Shown here one piece after another: positions 36,771-44,459 of a DNA stretch of 64,000 bases. The notes under the pieces were generated by a model. The model saw only the letters and a list, made by a program, of their open reading frames with translations, was not told the origin of the DNA and searched no databases. Positions within the stretch are counted from its first letter, which is position 1, and every line of letters begins with the position of its first letter. Origin of the DNA: Phaeobacter porticola (lineage in GTDB: Bacteria > Pseudomonadota > Alphaproteobacteria > Rhodobacterales > Rhodobacteraceae); NCBI RefSeq assembly GCF_001888185.1, contig NZ_CP016364.1, positions 1,240,001 to 1,304,000 on the forward strand, written 5' to 3'. The translations under genes were made by a program, and so were the position numbers.

Positions 36771-37526
36771 TCAGATGGCCAGATATTCGGCGCGCAGTTC
36801 TTCGTTCTCAAGAACCTCCGCTGCGGAGCCATCAAAGACAATGCCACCGGTATCAAGGATCACGGCACGGTCCGCCAGTTCAAGGGCGCGCACTGCGTTT
36901 TGTTCGACAATGACGGTAGTGATGCCTTGCTGCTTGATGTGGGCAAGGGTCTTTTCGATCTCATCGACGATGACGGGTGCCAGCCCTTCATAAGGCTCAT
37001 CCAGTAGCAGCACCTTGATGTCACGCGCCAGCGCGCGCGCAATGGCCAGCATCTGCTGTTCGCCTCCAGAGAGGGTGACGCCTTCTTGCTTGCGCCGCTC
37101 GCCAAGACGCGGGAACAATTCATAGAGCCGCTCAAGCGACCAGCCGATGGGTGGTGCAATCTGTGCAAGTTGCAAGTTCTCTTCGACCGTCAGGCCAGGG
37201 ATGATGCGGCGATCTTCCGGCACCAGACCCAGACCCGCGGCGGAGGCTTCGTGCGAGGACATCTTGTGCAGCGGCTGATGGTCGAGCCAGATCTCACCCT
37301 TGGTTACCATCGGTGAGCCAGTGCGCGCGATTGAGCGCAGGGTCGAGGTCTTGCCAGCGCCGTTCCGGCCTAACAGGGCGAGGATCTCGCCTTCATGCAC
37401 GTTGAAGGAAATACCCTGCACGATGTAGCTCTCGCCGTAGTAGGCATGCATATCCCAGACCGACAGAAAGGCCGGTGCCGTGGTGGCGTGGTTGGCGTGT
37501 TTGGAAAAGTCGGGTTTGACGTTCAT
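36771..37526 (-). CDS. livF: Branched-chain amino acid-type ABC transporter ATPase LivF
   Basis: An ABC ATPase (251 aa) of the LivF group: FNVHEGEILALLGRNGAGKT (Walker A), GLVPEDRRIIPGLTVEENLQ, the signature LSGGEQQMLAIARAL and Walker B IKVLLLDEPYEGLAP. LivF and LivG energise high-affinity import of branched-chain amino acids or related amides and ureas. It is the last gene of the leftward operon, 11 bases after livG, and is followed by a strong terminator. Confidence 0.93.
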   Translation of the reverse strand: MNVKPDFSKHANHATTAPAFLSVWDMHAYYGESYIVQGISFNVHEGEILALLGRNGAGKTSTLRSIARTGSPMVTKGEIWLDHQPLHKMSSHEASAAGLGLVPEDRRIIPGLTVEENLQLAQIAPPIGWSLERLYELFPRLGERRKQEGVTLSGGEQQMLAIARALARDIKVLLLDEPYEGLAPVIVDEIEKTLAHIKQQGITTVIVEQNAVRALELADRAVILDTGGIVFDGSAAEVLENEELRAEYLAI

Positions 37527-37537
37527 CTGTGATCTCC

Positions 37538-38293
37538 TTACGCCGACTCGCCGAGGTAGGCTTCGCGCACCTTCGGGTTGCCTTTGATGTTCTGCGGGTC
37601 GTCTTCCACCAGCGGAGTGCCCTGTGCCAGCACAGTGATCCGATCTGCCAGTGAGAACACGACGTGCATGTCGTGTTCGATGATCGCGATGGTAATGTCG
37701 CGCTCAGATTTGATCTGTTTTAGCAGGTCGATGGTGTTGTTGGTGTCGGCCCGCGCCATGCCCGCTGTCGGTTCATCCAGCAGCAGAAGGCGGGGTTCTT
37801 GTGACAGGCACATGCCAATCTCAAGCCGCCGCTTATCCCCGCGTGACATGGAGGCAGCATTCATGTGCCGTTTGTCGGCCATGTTCATCTCCTCCAGCAT
37901 ATGTTCTGCCTTCTCCAATATGTCGTGCTGGCCGGAAACGGCGCTGATCGCATTCATTTCAAAGGCGCCGTCACGTTTGGCAAAGCAGGGGATCATCATG
38001 TTTTCCAGTACCGACAGATCGCCAAAGATCTCAGGCGTCTGGAACACACGGGAGATGCCCATCTGGTTGATTTCGTAAGGCGCGCGGCCCAGGACGGATT
38101 TGCCATCGAACATCACCGATCCGGTGTCCGGGATCAGCTTGCCCACCAGACAGTTCAGCAGCGTTGACTTGCCCGCGCCATTGGGGCCGATAATGGCGTG
38201 GACCGTGTTTTCGCGCACACTGAGGTTCACATTTGATAGCGCCTGCAGGCCACCGAACCGCTTGCCCACGTTTTTGACTTCAAGGATACCCAT
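37538..38293 (-). CDS. livG: Branched-chain amino acid-type ABC transporter ATPase LivG
   Basis: An ABC ATPase (251 aa) of the LivG group, marked by AIIGPNGAGKSTLLNCLVGK, the ISRVFQTPEIFGDLSVLENM block and the C-terminal LIEHDMHVVFSLADRITVLA that distinguishes LivG from LivF. The signature is the unusual MSRGDKRRLEIGMCLSQEPR instead of the usual LSxGxQ, a form shared by part of this family. It pairs with LivF and the two permeases encoded upstream in the same operon. Confidence 0.92.
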   Translation of the reverse strand: MGILEVKNVGKRFGGLQALSNVNLSVRENTVHAIIGPNGAGKSTLLNCLVGKLIPDTGSVMFDGKSVLGRAPYEINQMGISRVFQTPEIFGDLSVLENMMIPCFAKRDGAFEMNAISAVSGQHDILEKAEHMLEEMNMADKRHMNAASMSRGDKRRLEIGMCLSQEPRLLLLDEPTAGMARADTNNTIDLLKQIKSERDITIAIIEHDMHVVFSLADRITVLAQGTPLVEDDPQNIKGNPKVREAYLGESA

Positions 38294-38305
38294 TGGTCTT
38301 GCTCC

Positions 38306-39508
38306 TCATTCCGCAGGTTCAGTTTTGCCCGAAGGGCCGTCTTTTTTGGCTTTGCGCCCCTGGATCCAGCCGCGCAGCTTCTGTCCGCCTTCGACCAGGC
38401 CACCGGGCAGGAAGATCACCACCAGCATGAACAGGATGCCGAGGGTCAGGTGCCAGCCCTTGCCGATGAAGGGGTGAACGATGAAGACCATCGCATCTTC
38501 GATCCCGTCGGGCATGAAGCTGAACCAGCTGTGCAGCACGTTGTCGTTGATCTTGGAGAAGATGTTCTCAAAGTATTTGATGAAACCAGCGCCCAGCACC
38601 GGGCCGATCAGCGTGCCCGCACCTCCGAGGATGGTCATCAGCACCACTTCGCCAGAGGCGGTCCACTGCATTCGCTCAGCGCCGGCCAGCGGGTCCATTG
38701 AGGCCATCAGACCACCAGCCAGACCGGCATACATGCCCGAGATCACAAACGCGGCCAGCGTGTAGGGCCGGGTATTCAGACCGGTGTAGTTCATCCGCTG
38801 CTGGTTCGACTTCACGGCCTTCAGCATCAGGCCAAAGGGCGAGCGGAAGATGCGGATCGAGAGGTAAAAGGCGGCCAGCAGGATCAGCGCGCAAAGATAG
38901 TAACCCGCATTGAACTGGAACGCCCATGGGCCAACGGCCATCTCAAAGGTTGAGCGCATTTCCAGGCCAAAGAGGCTGGTCACCGGGATGGAGCCATCGG
39001 CGGTCGCCGACACGCCCAGAACACGGGGATCATCCAGCGTCAGCTGCAGGCCGGTCTCGCCATTGGTGATCGGGGTCAGCACCGAATAGGCCAGGTTGAA
39101 CGACATCTGCGCAAAAGCCAGCGTCAGGATCGAGAAGTAGATGCCGGAGCGACGCAGGCTGACATAGCCGATCACCAAAGCGAACAGGCCCGCGACGATC
39201 ACCGACAATATAATGGCGGGCACCACGTTCATGCTCAGCAGTTTGAACATCCAGACAGCTGAATAGGACCCGACACCAAGGAAGGCCGCATGGCCAAAGG
39301 AGAGGTAGCCGGTGAGGCCAAAGAGAATGTTGAAGCCAATTGCAAAGATGCCAAAGATCACAAACCGTTGCATCAAGTCGGGGTAGCCTGCGTTGAACTG
39401 CGCCAGGGCGCTGCCCGTCGGGAAGGGGTTCAGGATGAACGGTGCAAACAGGGTCAGGATGGCAACGACCAGCAGTAGCGTCTTGTCTTTTTTGTTGAGT
39501 GTGAACAT
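38306..39508 (-). CDS. livM: Branched-chain amino acid-type ABC transporter permease LivM
   Basis: A polytopic permease (400 aa) of the LivM family, with the typical [36 protein letters not shown], the ATPase-coupling region [20 protein letters not shown] and [17 protein letters not shown] lysine-rich C-terminal tail faces the cytoplasm. It lies four bases after livH and 12 before livG in the importer operon. Confidence 0.93.
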   Translation of the reverse strand: MFTLNKKDKTLLLVVAILTLFAPFILNPFPTGSALAQFNAGYPDLMQRFVIFGIFAIGFNILFGLTGYLSFGHAAFLGVGSYSAVWMFKLLSMNVVPAIILSVIVAGLFALVIGYVSLRRSGIYFSILTLAFAQMSFNLAYSVLTPITNGETGLQLTLDDPRVLGVSATADGSIPVTSLFGLEMRSTFEMAVGPWAFQFNAGYYLCALILLAAFYLSIRIFRSPFGLMLKAVKSNQQRMNYTGLNTRPYTLAAFVISGMYAGLAGGLMASMDPLAGAERMQWTASGEVVLMTILGGAGTLIGPVLGAGFIKYFENIFSKINDNVLHSWFSFMPDGIEDAMVFIVHPFIGKGWHLTLGILFMLVVIFLPGGLVEGGQKLRGWIQGRKAKKDGPSGKTEPAE

Positions 39509-39512
39509 GTGC

Positions 39513-40535
39513 TTAGTCCTCCATCACACCTTTGCGGCCCATCAGGCCCCGCGGGCGGGTGAGCAGAATGATGATTGCGACCACATAGATGATGATCTGG
39601 TCGATGCCGGGGATCAGGGATTTGATTTCATTCATCGAGGCGAAGCTTTCGAGCACACCGAGAAGAAACCCCGCCAGTACGGCGCCGGGGAGGGATCCCA
39701 TGCCGCCGACAACAACCACAACAAAGCTCAGCACCAGAAAATCCATGCCCATGTGATAGTTGGGGGAGTTGATCGGGGTGTACATCACGCCAGCCAGACC
39801 GGCGACCGCAGCAGCGATACCGAACATGATGGTAAAGCGGCGGTCGATATTGATACCTAACAGGCCCACGGTCTCCCGGTCGGCCATGCCTGCGCGCACC
39901 ACCATGCCAAATGTGGTGAACTGCAGGAAGGAGAAGATGCCGCCGATGATGACCACAGCAAAGAAGAAATAGACCACGCGCCAAACCGGGTAGACAATGT
40001 CCATCCCGATAACGGAGCCTAGGTTGACAACACCGTTCAGAGCGTCCGGGGCAGGGGTCTGGATCGGATTTGCGCCGTAGAAGTATTTCACCACCTCCTG
40101 CAGCACGATGGCGAGGCCAAAGGTCACCAGGATCTGGTCTGCATGGGGGCGCTTGTAGAAATGCTTGATCAGGCCGCGTTCCATCACGTAGCCGACGCCG
40201 ATCATGATCGGGATGGCAAATAGGATCGCAAGCGGTACGGCCCAGTCAATGATTGCACCGCCCACCTCGGGGCCGAACCAGCTCTCGACATAGGGGGTTT
40301 TGACCTTGAGCGGATTGCCCAGAAAGTCCTTCTGGGTTTCATCCACTGTTTCAAAGCTGAGGCTCAGGACCCGTTGCACGGTGACCGCACAGAAGGCGCC
40401 GATCATGAACAGCGCCCCATGGGCAAAGTTCACCACGCCAAGCGTGCCAAAGATGAGTGTCAGACCCAGCGCGATCAGCGCATAGGCCGAGCCCTTGTCG
40501 AGCCCGTTTAAGATTTGCAATAGGATTGCGTCCAT
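39513..40535 (-). CDS. livH: Branched-chain amino acid-type ABC transporter permease LivH
   Basis: A polytopic permease (340 aa) of the LivH family: [60 protein letters not shown] and [20 protein letters not shown]. It is longer than E. coli LivH because of an insertion near residues 55-85. The ATG at 40535 follows AAGGTGGGG; a GTG three codons upstream is less well placed. It lies downstream of the binding-protein gene after a 152-base gap with a stem-loop. Confidence 0.92.
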   Translation of the reverse strand: MDAILLQILNGLDKGSAYALIALGLTLIFGTLGVVNFAHGALFMIGAFCAVTVQRVLSLSFETVDETQKDFLGNPLKVKTPYVESWFGPEVGGAIIDWAVPLAILFAIPIMIGVGYVMERGLIKHFYKRPHADQILVTFGLAIVLQEVVKYFYGANPIQTPAPDALNGVVNLGSVIGMDIVYPVWRVVYFFFAVVIIGGIFSFLQFTTFGMVVRAGMADRETVGLLGINIDRRFTIMFGIAAAVAGLAGVMYTPINSPNYHMGMDFLVLSFVVVVVGGMGSLPGAVLAGFLLGVLESFASMNEIKSLIPGIDQIIIYVVAIIILLTRPRGLMGRKGVMED

Positions 40536-40649
40536 TGTCCCCACCTTCGGTTGGTCCGTCTGGAATTGGCATAAGTCGGCTGTTCAGCGCCGCTGGCGCT
40601 GGTCCTGTCGTCGTGAATTGTCGGGCAGGTTGACGCCGGGAGATTAGCA

Positions 40650-40676
40650 GGGCGGGCACATAACCTGCGCCCGCCC
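40650..40676 (-). terminator. Stem-loop between binding protein and permease genes
   Basis: An eight-pair GC stem (GGGCGGGC with GCCCGCCC, eleven-base loop) lies 11 bases after the binding-protein stop on the minus strand, without a T run. In ABC importer operons such stems protect or separate the abundant binding-protein message from the permease genes; that role is inferred here. Confidence 0.5.
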
Positions 40677-40687
40677 CATGTCTGCGA

Positions 40688-42034
40688 TCAGGCGCCGCTG
40701 TTGCAGGTGCCGAGGGCACCGCCTGCAAACATCGGATGGTCCGGCGCGTAGGTCACCTGTTCCGCCGGGGTCACTTCGACAACTTCAAGCAGGTCGAACT
40801 CCGAGGTCGGGTTTTCCTTACCACGCACGACCAGCACGTCTTTGAAGCACTGGTGGTCTTCAGCGCGGTACAGCGTCTTGCCATTGCCGAGACCGTCGAA
40901 CTCAAACCCTTCGAGGGCTTCGACGACAGCACAAGGGTTGAACGAGCCGGCCCGTTCAACTGCGTCTGCATAAAGCAGCGTCTGACAATAAACGGTGTGT
41001 GCCGCCTGGCTCGGTGGGAAGCCGTACTTCGTGCCGAAGGAGCGTACGAAGGCTTGCGATCCTTCGTCCTGTAGCGACCAATGCCAGTTGGTGGAACCGT
41101 GGATGCCTTTTACGTTGGCGCCCGCACCTTTGGCCATCAGGCGGGAATACAGCGGAACAACGATTTCGAAGTTCTTGCCGTTTACAACCTTTTCACGCAG
41201 GCCGAACTGCACCGCATTGGTGAGCGAGTTCACCATATTGCCGCCATAGTGGTTCAGCACCAGCACGTCGGCGCCGGAGTTCAGAACCGGAGCAATGTAG
41301 GACGAGAAGTCGGTTGCCGCCAGCGGCGTGCGCACCTTGTTCACGGTGTTCCATCCCAGCGACTCGGTGGCAGCGGCGATGGATTCTTCCTGGGTCCAGC
41401 CCCAAGTGTAGTCCGCCGTCAGGTGATAGGCGTTTCGGTCGGTACCATAGAGATTCTTCAGCACCGGTGCCAGTGCAGCACCCGACATATAGCCGTTGAA
41501 GAAGTGACGGAAGCCGTTTGCCTTCTTGTCCTTACCAGTGGTGTCGTTGGAGTGTGTGAGACCTGCCATGAAGATTACGCCAGCCTCTTGGCAGAGGCCC
41601 TGTACAGCAATCGCCACACCGGAGGATGAACCGCCGGTGATCATAACGGCGCCGTCCTTTTCGATCATCGACTTGGCCGAAGCACGGGCTGCGTCAGATT
41701 TGGTTTGGGTGTCGCCGGTGACGAATTTGACTTCCTTGCCCATGATCCCGTTGCCCTGAAGTGCCTTGGACGAGAAGGTATTCATCATGCCGCTGTCGCC
41801 ACCGCCATTCAGGTGCTCGACCGCAAGCTGATATGCGCGCAGCTCGTCCGCACCCTCATCAGCGTAGGGGCCAGTCTGGGGCACGTTGAAGCCCAGCGTT
41901 ACGCTGCTGCCTGTCGGTTCATTGGTGAAAGCGGCCGCAGAAGACGCGGTAAAGATTGTCGGAAGCGCAACGCCGGCACCAGCCATGGCACCGGTCTTTA
42001 GGACCCCGCGACGCGATACGTCAGTCTTGGACAT
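40688..42034 (-). CDS. ABC importer substrate-binding protein, Liv/amide type
   Basis: The product (448 aa) is a type I periplasmic binding protein with a Tat-like signal (VSRRGVLKTGAMAGAGVALP). The mature chain starts the family fold at VTLGFNVPQTGPYADEGADE and continues with GAVMITGGSSSGVAIAVQGL and DYTWGWTQEESIAAATESLG. This subgroup is closer to amide, urea or aromatic binders than to the classical leucine binder, so the ligand is not fixed. The ATG at 42034 follows GGGAGGATTAC. It is the first gene of the importer operon and is divergent from a ScfR-type regulator. Confidence 0.88.
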   Translation of the reverse strand: MSKTDVSRRGVLKTGAMAGAGVALPTIFTASSAAAFTNEPTGSSVTLGFNVPQTGPYADEGADELRAYQLAVEHLNGGGDSGMMNTFSSKALQGNGIMGKEVKFVTGDTQTKSDAARASAKSMIEKDGAVMITGGSSSGVAIAVQGLCQEAGVIFMAGLTHSNDTTGKDKKANGFRHFFNGYMSGAALAPVLKNLYGTDRNAYHLTADYTWGWTQEESIAAATESLGWNTVNKVRTPLAATDFSSYIAPVLNSGADVLVLNHYGGNMVNSLTNAVQFGLREKVVNGKNFEIVVPLYSRLMAKGAGANVKGIHGSTNWHWSLQDEGSQAFVRSFGTKYGFPPSQAAHTVYCQTLLYADAVERAGSFNPCAVVEALEGFEFDGLGNGKTLYRAEDHQCFKDVLVVRGKENPTSEFDLLEVVEVTPAEQVTYAPDHPMFAGGALGTCNSGA

Positions 42035-42159
42035 GTAATCCTCCCATTTGTGTAATGACGACAACAGCTCCTCACTTCCGCTGACGCCCGCACGTTTTCG
42101 TGCAAAATCAGTATGGGCGTGACTTGTAAAATGGCGCAATAAAACCCTTGAAACGCAAG

Positions 42160-42176
42160 TTTATTCTGTAAATAAA
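42160..42176. promoter_or_regulatory. Palindromic site 1 between importer and ScfR-type gene
   Basis: TTTATTCTGTAAATAAA is an inverted repeat (TTTATT-N5-AATAAA). It shares the core TTCTGTAAA with site 2. Its centre is 31 bases from that of site 2, about three helical turns, which suits two dimers bound on one face. Binding by the neighbouring XRE regulator is inferred. Confidence 0.55.
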
Positions 42177-42191
42177 TGAACAGATGTTAAG

Positions 42192-42206
42192 TGTTTTCTG
42201 TAAACA
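42192..42206. promoter_or_regulatory. Palindromic site 2 between importer and ScfR-type gene
   Basis: TGTTTTCTGTAAACA is an inverted repeat (TGTTT-N5-AAACA) with the same core TTCTGTAAA as site 1, 58 bases before the regulator start. It probably serves autoregulation and control of the divergent importer operon. Confidence 0.55.
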
Positions 42207-42264
42207 AACTTATGTTGCAGTGCAGAAAGCCCTTGATCCGCCAAGCTTTTGGGAAGGGGGCGTC

Positions 42265-43578
42265 ATGGGACGGGACACGCTGACAGGAAGCCGCATTCGC
42301 GAACGCCGGTTGATGCTGGGGCTGCGGCAGGCCGATCTGGCGCGGCAGGTGGAAATCTCGGCCTCCTATCTGAACCTTATTGAACACAATCGACGCAGAA
42401 TCGGTGGCAAGCTGCTGGTTGATTTGGCGCGTATCTTGGCTGTTGAGCCCTCAATGCTAACCGAAGGGGCTGAAGTGGCGTTGCTGTCGACGCTGCGCGA
42501 AGCTGCCGCCGATCTTGTACAGCCTGTGGCAGAACTGGACCGGGTTGACGAATTTGCAGGCCGGTTTCCGGGCTGGGCAGAGGTGCTGGCGCAGGGGCAG
42601 CAGCGCATTGCCAGTCTGGAAACGACAGTGCAGACGCTCTCGGACCGGCTGACCCACGATCCGCAGCTTGCCGCGTCACTGCATGAGGTTCTGTCAACGG
42701 CCGCGGCCATCCACTCCACAGCCTCCATTTTGGCAGAACCGGGGGAGCTGGAAACCGAGTGGCGCGATAGATTTCACAAGAACCTCAACGAAGATTCCCA
42801 GCGATTGGCGGAAAGCAGCCGCGCCCTGGTCAGTTTCCTGGACGAAAGCAGCACCTCTGCTGAACGTCGTGGGGTGCCGCAGGAGGAGGCCGAGCATTTC
42901 TTTGCCAGTCATGGTCACCATTTCCCGCAATTGGAAGAAGCTGCATCAGACGCGCGTGGGGCCGTTTCCGAAACGCTTATTCAGGAGGCTGACAGCTTGG
43001 TCAGCGAAGCCGGTCGGAGCATAACCCGCGCGGCATTGGCGCAGTATTGTTCTGATGCCAAAGCGATGCCGCTGACGCCGCTGGCTGCGGTCCTTGCGCA
43101 GCAGGGCATTGCTCCGATGGCGTTGGCGCGGCATTTCGGGTGTGACATGCCGACAGTTCTGCGCCGACTTGGAGCCTTGCCCCAAAATGTGTTGGGGGGC
43201 GAAGCGGGGCTGGTGATCTGTGATGCGTCAGGTTCCATCCTGTTTCGCAAACCTGTAACTGGATTTGCGTTGCCACGCTTTGGTGCGTCCTGTCCGCTCT
43301 GGCCACTCTACACTGCATTGTCCCGCCCACAGGAACCGGTACGCCGGGATGTGGTTCAACACGGGCGCAATGCGGTTGGCTTTGATTGCCTTGCCGTGTC
43401 CTGGCCACGCCAAAGGCCGGATTTTGACAGCGATCCGCTCTATCATGCGGTTATGCTGATTTTGCCCTCGCGGACAGTTTCAGACCGCGCGCAACCGGTC
43501 GGGGCCAGTTGCAGGATTTGTTCGCGCAACGCCTGTCCTGCGCGGCGTGAACCATCGATCCTGAAGGAAGAGTTTTGA
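42265..43578 (+). CDS. ScfR-type XRE regulator (short-chain fatty acyl family)
   Basis: The product (437 aa) has an N-terminal XRE helix-turn-helix (about 9-63: IRERRLMLGLRQADLARQVE, SASYLNLIEHNRRRIGGKLL), a long helical middle, and the C-terminal ScfR/RamB-like domain with CPLWPLYTALSRPQEPV and a Cys cluster SCRICSRNACPARR near the end. Relatives control propionate, acetate or other short-chain acyl-CoA metabolism. The ATG at 42265 follows GGAAGGGGG; the upstream frame is noncoding. Here it faces an ABC importer, so control of uptake by an acyl-CoA signal is an inference from context. Confidence 0.85.
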   Translation: MGRDTLTGSRIRERRLMLGLRQADLARQVEISASYLNLIEHNRRRIGGKLLVDLARILAVEPSMLTEGAEVALLSTLREAAADLVQPVAELDRVDEFAGRFPGWAEVLAQGQQRIASLETTVQTLSDRLTHDPQLAASLHEVLSTAAAIHSTASILAEPGELETEWRDRFHKNLNEDSQRLAESSRALVSFLDESSTSAERRGVPQEEAEHFFASHGHHFPQLEEAASDARGAVSETLIQEADSLVSEAGRSITRAALAQYCSDAKAMPLTPLAAVLAQQGIAPMALARHFGCDMPTVLRRLGALPQNVLGGEAGLVICDASGSILFRKPVTGFALPRFGASCPLWPLYTALSRPQEPVRRDVVQHGRNAVGFDCLAVSWPRQRPDFDSDPLYHAVMLILPSRTVSDRAQPVGASCRICSRNACPARREPSILKEEF

Positions 43579-43627
43579 CAGCAGCGCAACTGCAACGCTA
43601 CTGTTGCGCCAGGGACAAAGACGCCTT

Positions 43628-43640
43628 GGGTCAATGACCC
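43628..43640. promoter_or_regulatory. Palindrome upstream of the response regulator gene
   Basis: GGGTCAATGACCC is a perfect 13-base palindrome (six-base arms, one central base) 37 bases before the response regulator start. The loop is too short for an RNA hairpin, so a protein-binding site is more likely. Confidence 0.4.
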
Positions 43641-43677
43641 TACGGGAGACAGGGCGTAGGGGAGGAATATCCATACA

Positions 43678-44127
43678 ATGGGCAGGCATGTTGTTCTTGT
43701 TGAAGACGAGCCAAATATCACCGAGGCGATCCGTTTTCTGCTGACCCGCGATGGTTGGCAGGTGGATACCCATGCCGACGGCAATGACGCGGTAGAGGTG
43801 ATCTGTGCCGCCAAGCCGGATCTGGTCATTCTGGATCTGATGTTGCCGGGCAAGAGCGGGCTGGAGATAATTCGCGAGCTGCGCAAAAGCGCAGTGGTGC
43901 CGGGATTGCCGGTGCTGATGCTGACCGCCCGGGGACAATTGCGCGACCGTGAAATGGCGGAACAGGCCGGGGTTACCCGTTTTATGACCAAACCATTTGC
44001 CAACAACGAAGTGCTGACGGCGGTGCGCGATCTTCATGCACAGGCCGCGATACGCCGTGCTGATATCCCTGATGCAGATCCGGATGTGGTGTCGGTTGAT
44101 TTGACTGAGCAGGCCGGTCAGGGATGA
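43678..44127 (+). CDS. Stand-alone response regulator receiver protein
   Basis: A 149-aa receiver-domain protein: acidic pocket VVLVEDEPNI, phospho-acceptor D53 in LVILDLMLPGKSG, switch T83 in LMLTARGQ and K105 in RFMTKPFANNE. After the receiver only a 30-residue tail follows, with no DNA-binding or enzymatic domain, so output is by protein contact, as in CheY. Its last four bases (ATGA) overlap the start of the small membrane gene. The kinase two genes downstream is the obvious partner. Confidence 0.9.
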   Translation: MGRHVVLVEDEPNITEAIRFLLTRDGWQVDTHADGNDAVEVICAAKPDLVILDLMLPGKSGLEIIRELRKSAVVPGLPVLMLTARGQLRDREMAEQAGVTRFMTKPFANNEVLTAVRDLHAQAAIRRADIPDADPDVVSVDLTEQAGQG

Positions 44128-44459
44128 TCCGAGGCGACGGTGCCGAAGATGAGGGCGAGACAGCTGCGCCATTTGTTGCACGCAAGACCTATCGCCGTAG
44201 ACGATTGATGGATGTTGCGAAGTTGCTGCCGGTGCTAGGGGCGCTGTTGTTCGCGGTGCCTTTGATGTGGCCGGACGCGGATCCCTATCCTGCACCCGAT
44301 AGTGTTAGCGGTATGCCGCTGTCGCAGGCGATGATTTACATCCTCGTGGTGTGGGCCGGTTTGATACTGGCCAGCTTCTTCTTTGCTATGGCTGTGCGCC
44401 GGTGGGCCGAGCATTGGACCGAGGGTGGCGAAACAGGTCGTGGCGGAGACCCAGACTGA
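44124..44459 (+). CDS. Small two-span membrane protein of unknown function
   Basis: The 111-aa product has a charged N-terminus, two hydrophobic helices (about 32-49 LLPVLGALLFAVPLMW and 66-90 SQAMIYILVVWAGLILASFF) and a charged C-terminal tail. No family is recognised, though the two-helix plan resembles the small subunit (DUF4212-like or similar) that accompanies SSSF-type transporters. It overlaps the response regulator (ATGA) and the transporter-kinase (one base, TGATG), which implies strict co-translation and a stoichiometric role with the kinase. Confidence 0.78.
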   Translation: MIRGDGAEDEGETAAPFVARKTYRRRRLMDVAKLLPVLGALLFAVPLMWPDADPYPAPDSVSGMPLSQAMIYILVVWAGLILASFFFAMAVRRWAEHWTEGGETGRGGDPD

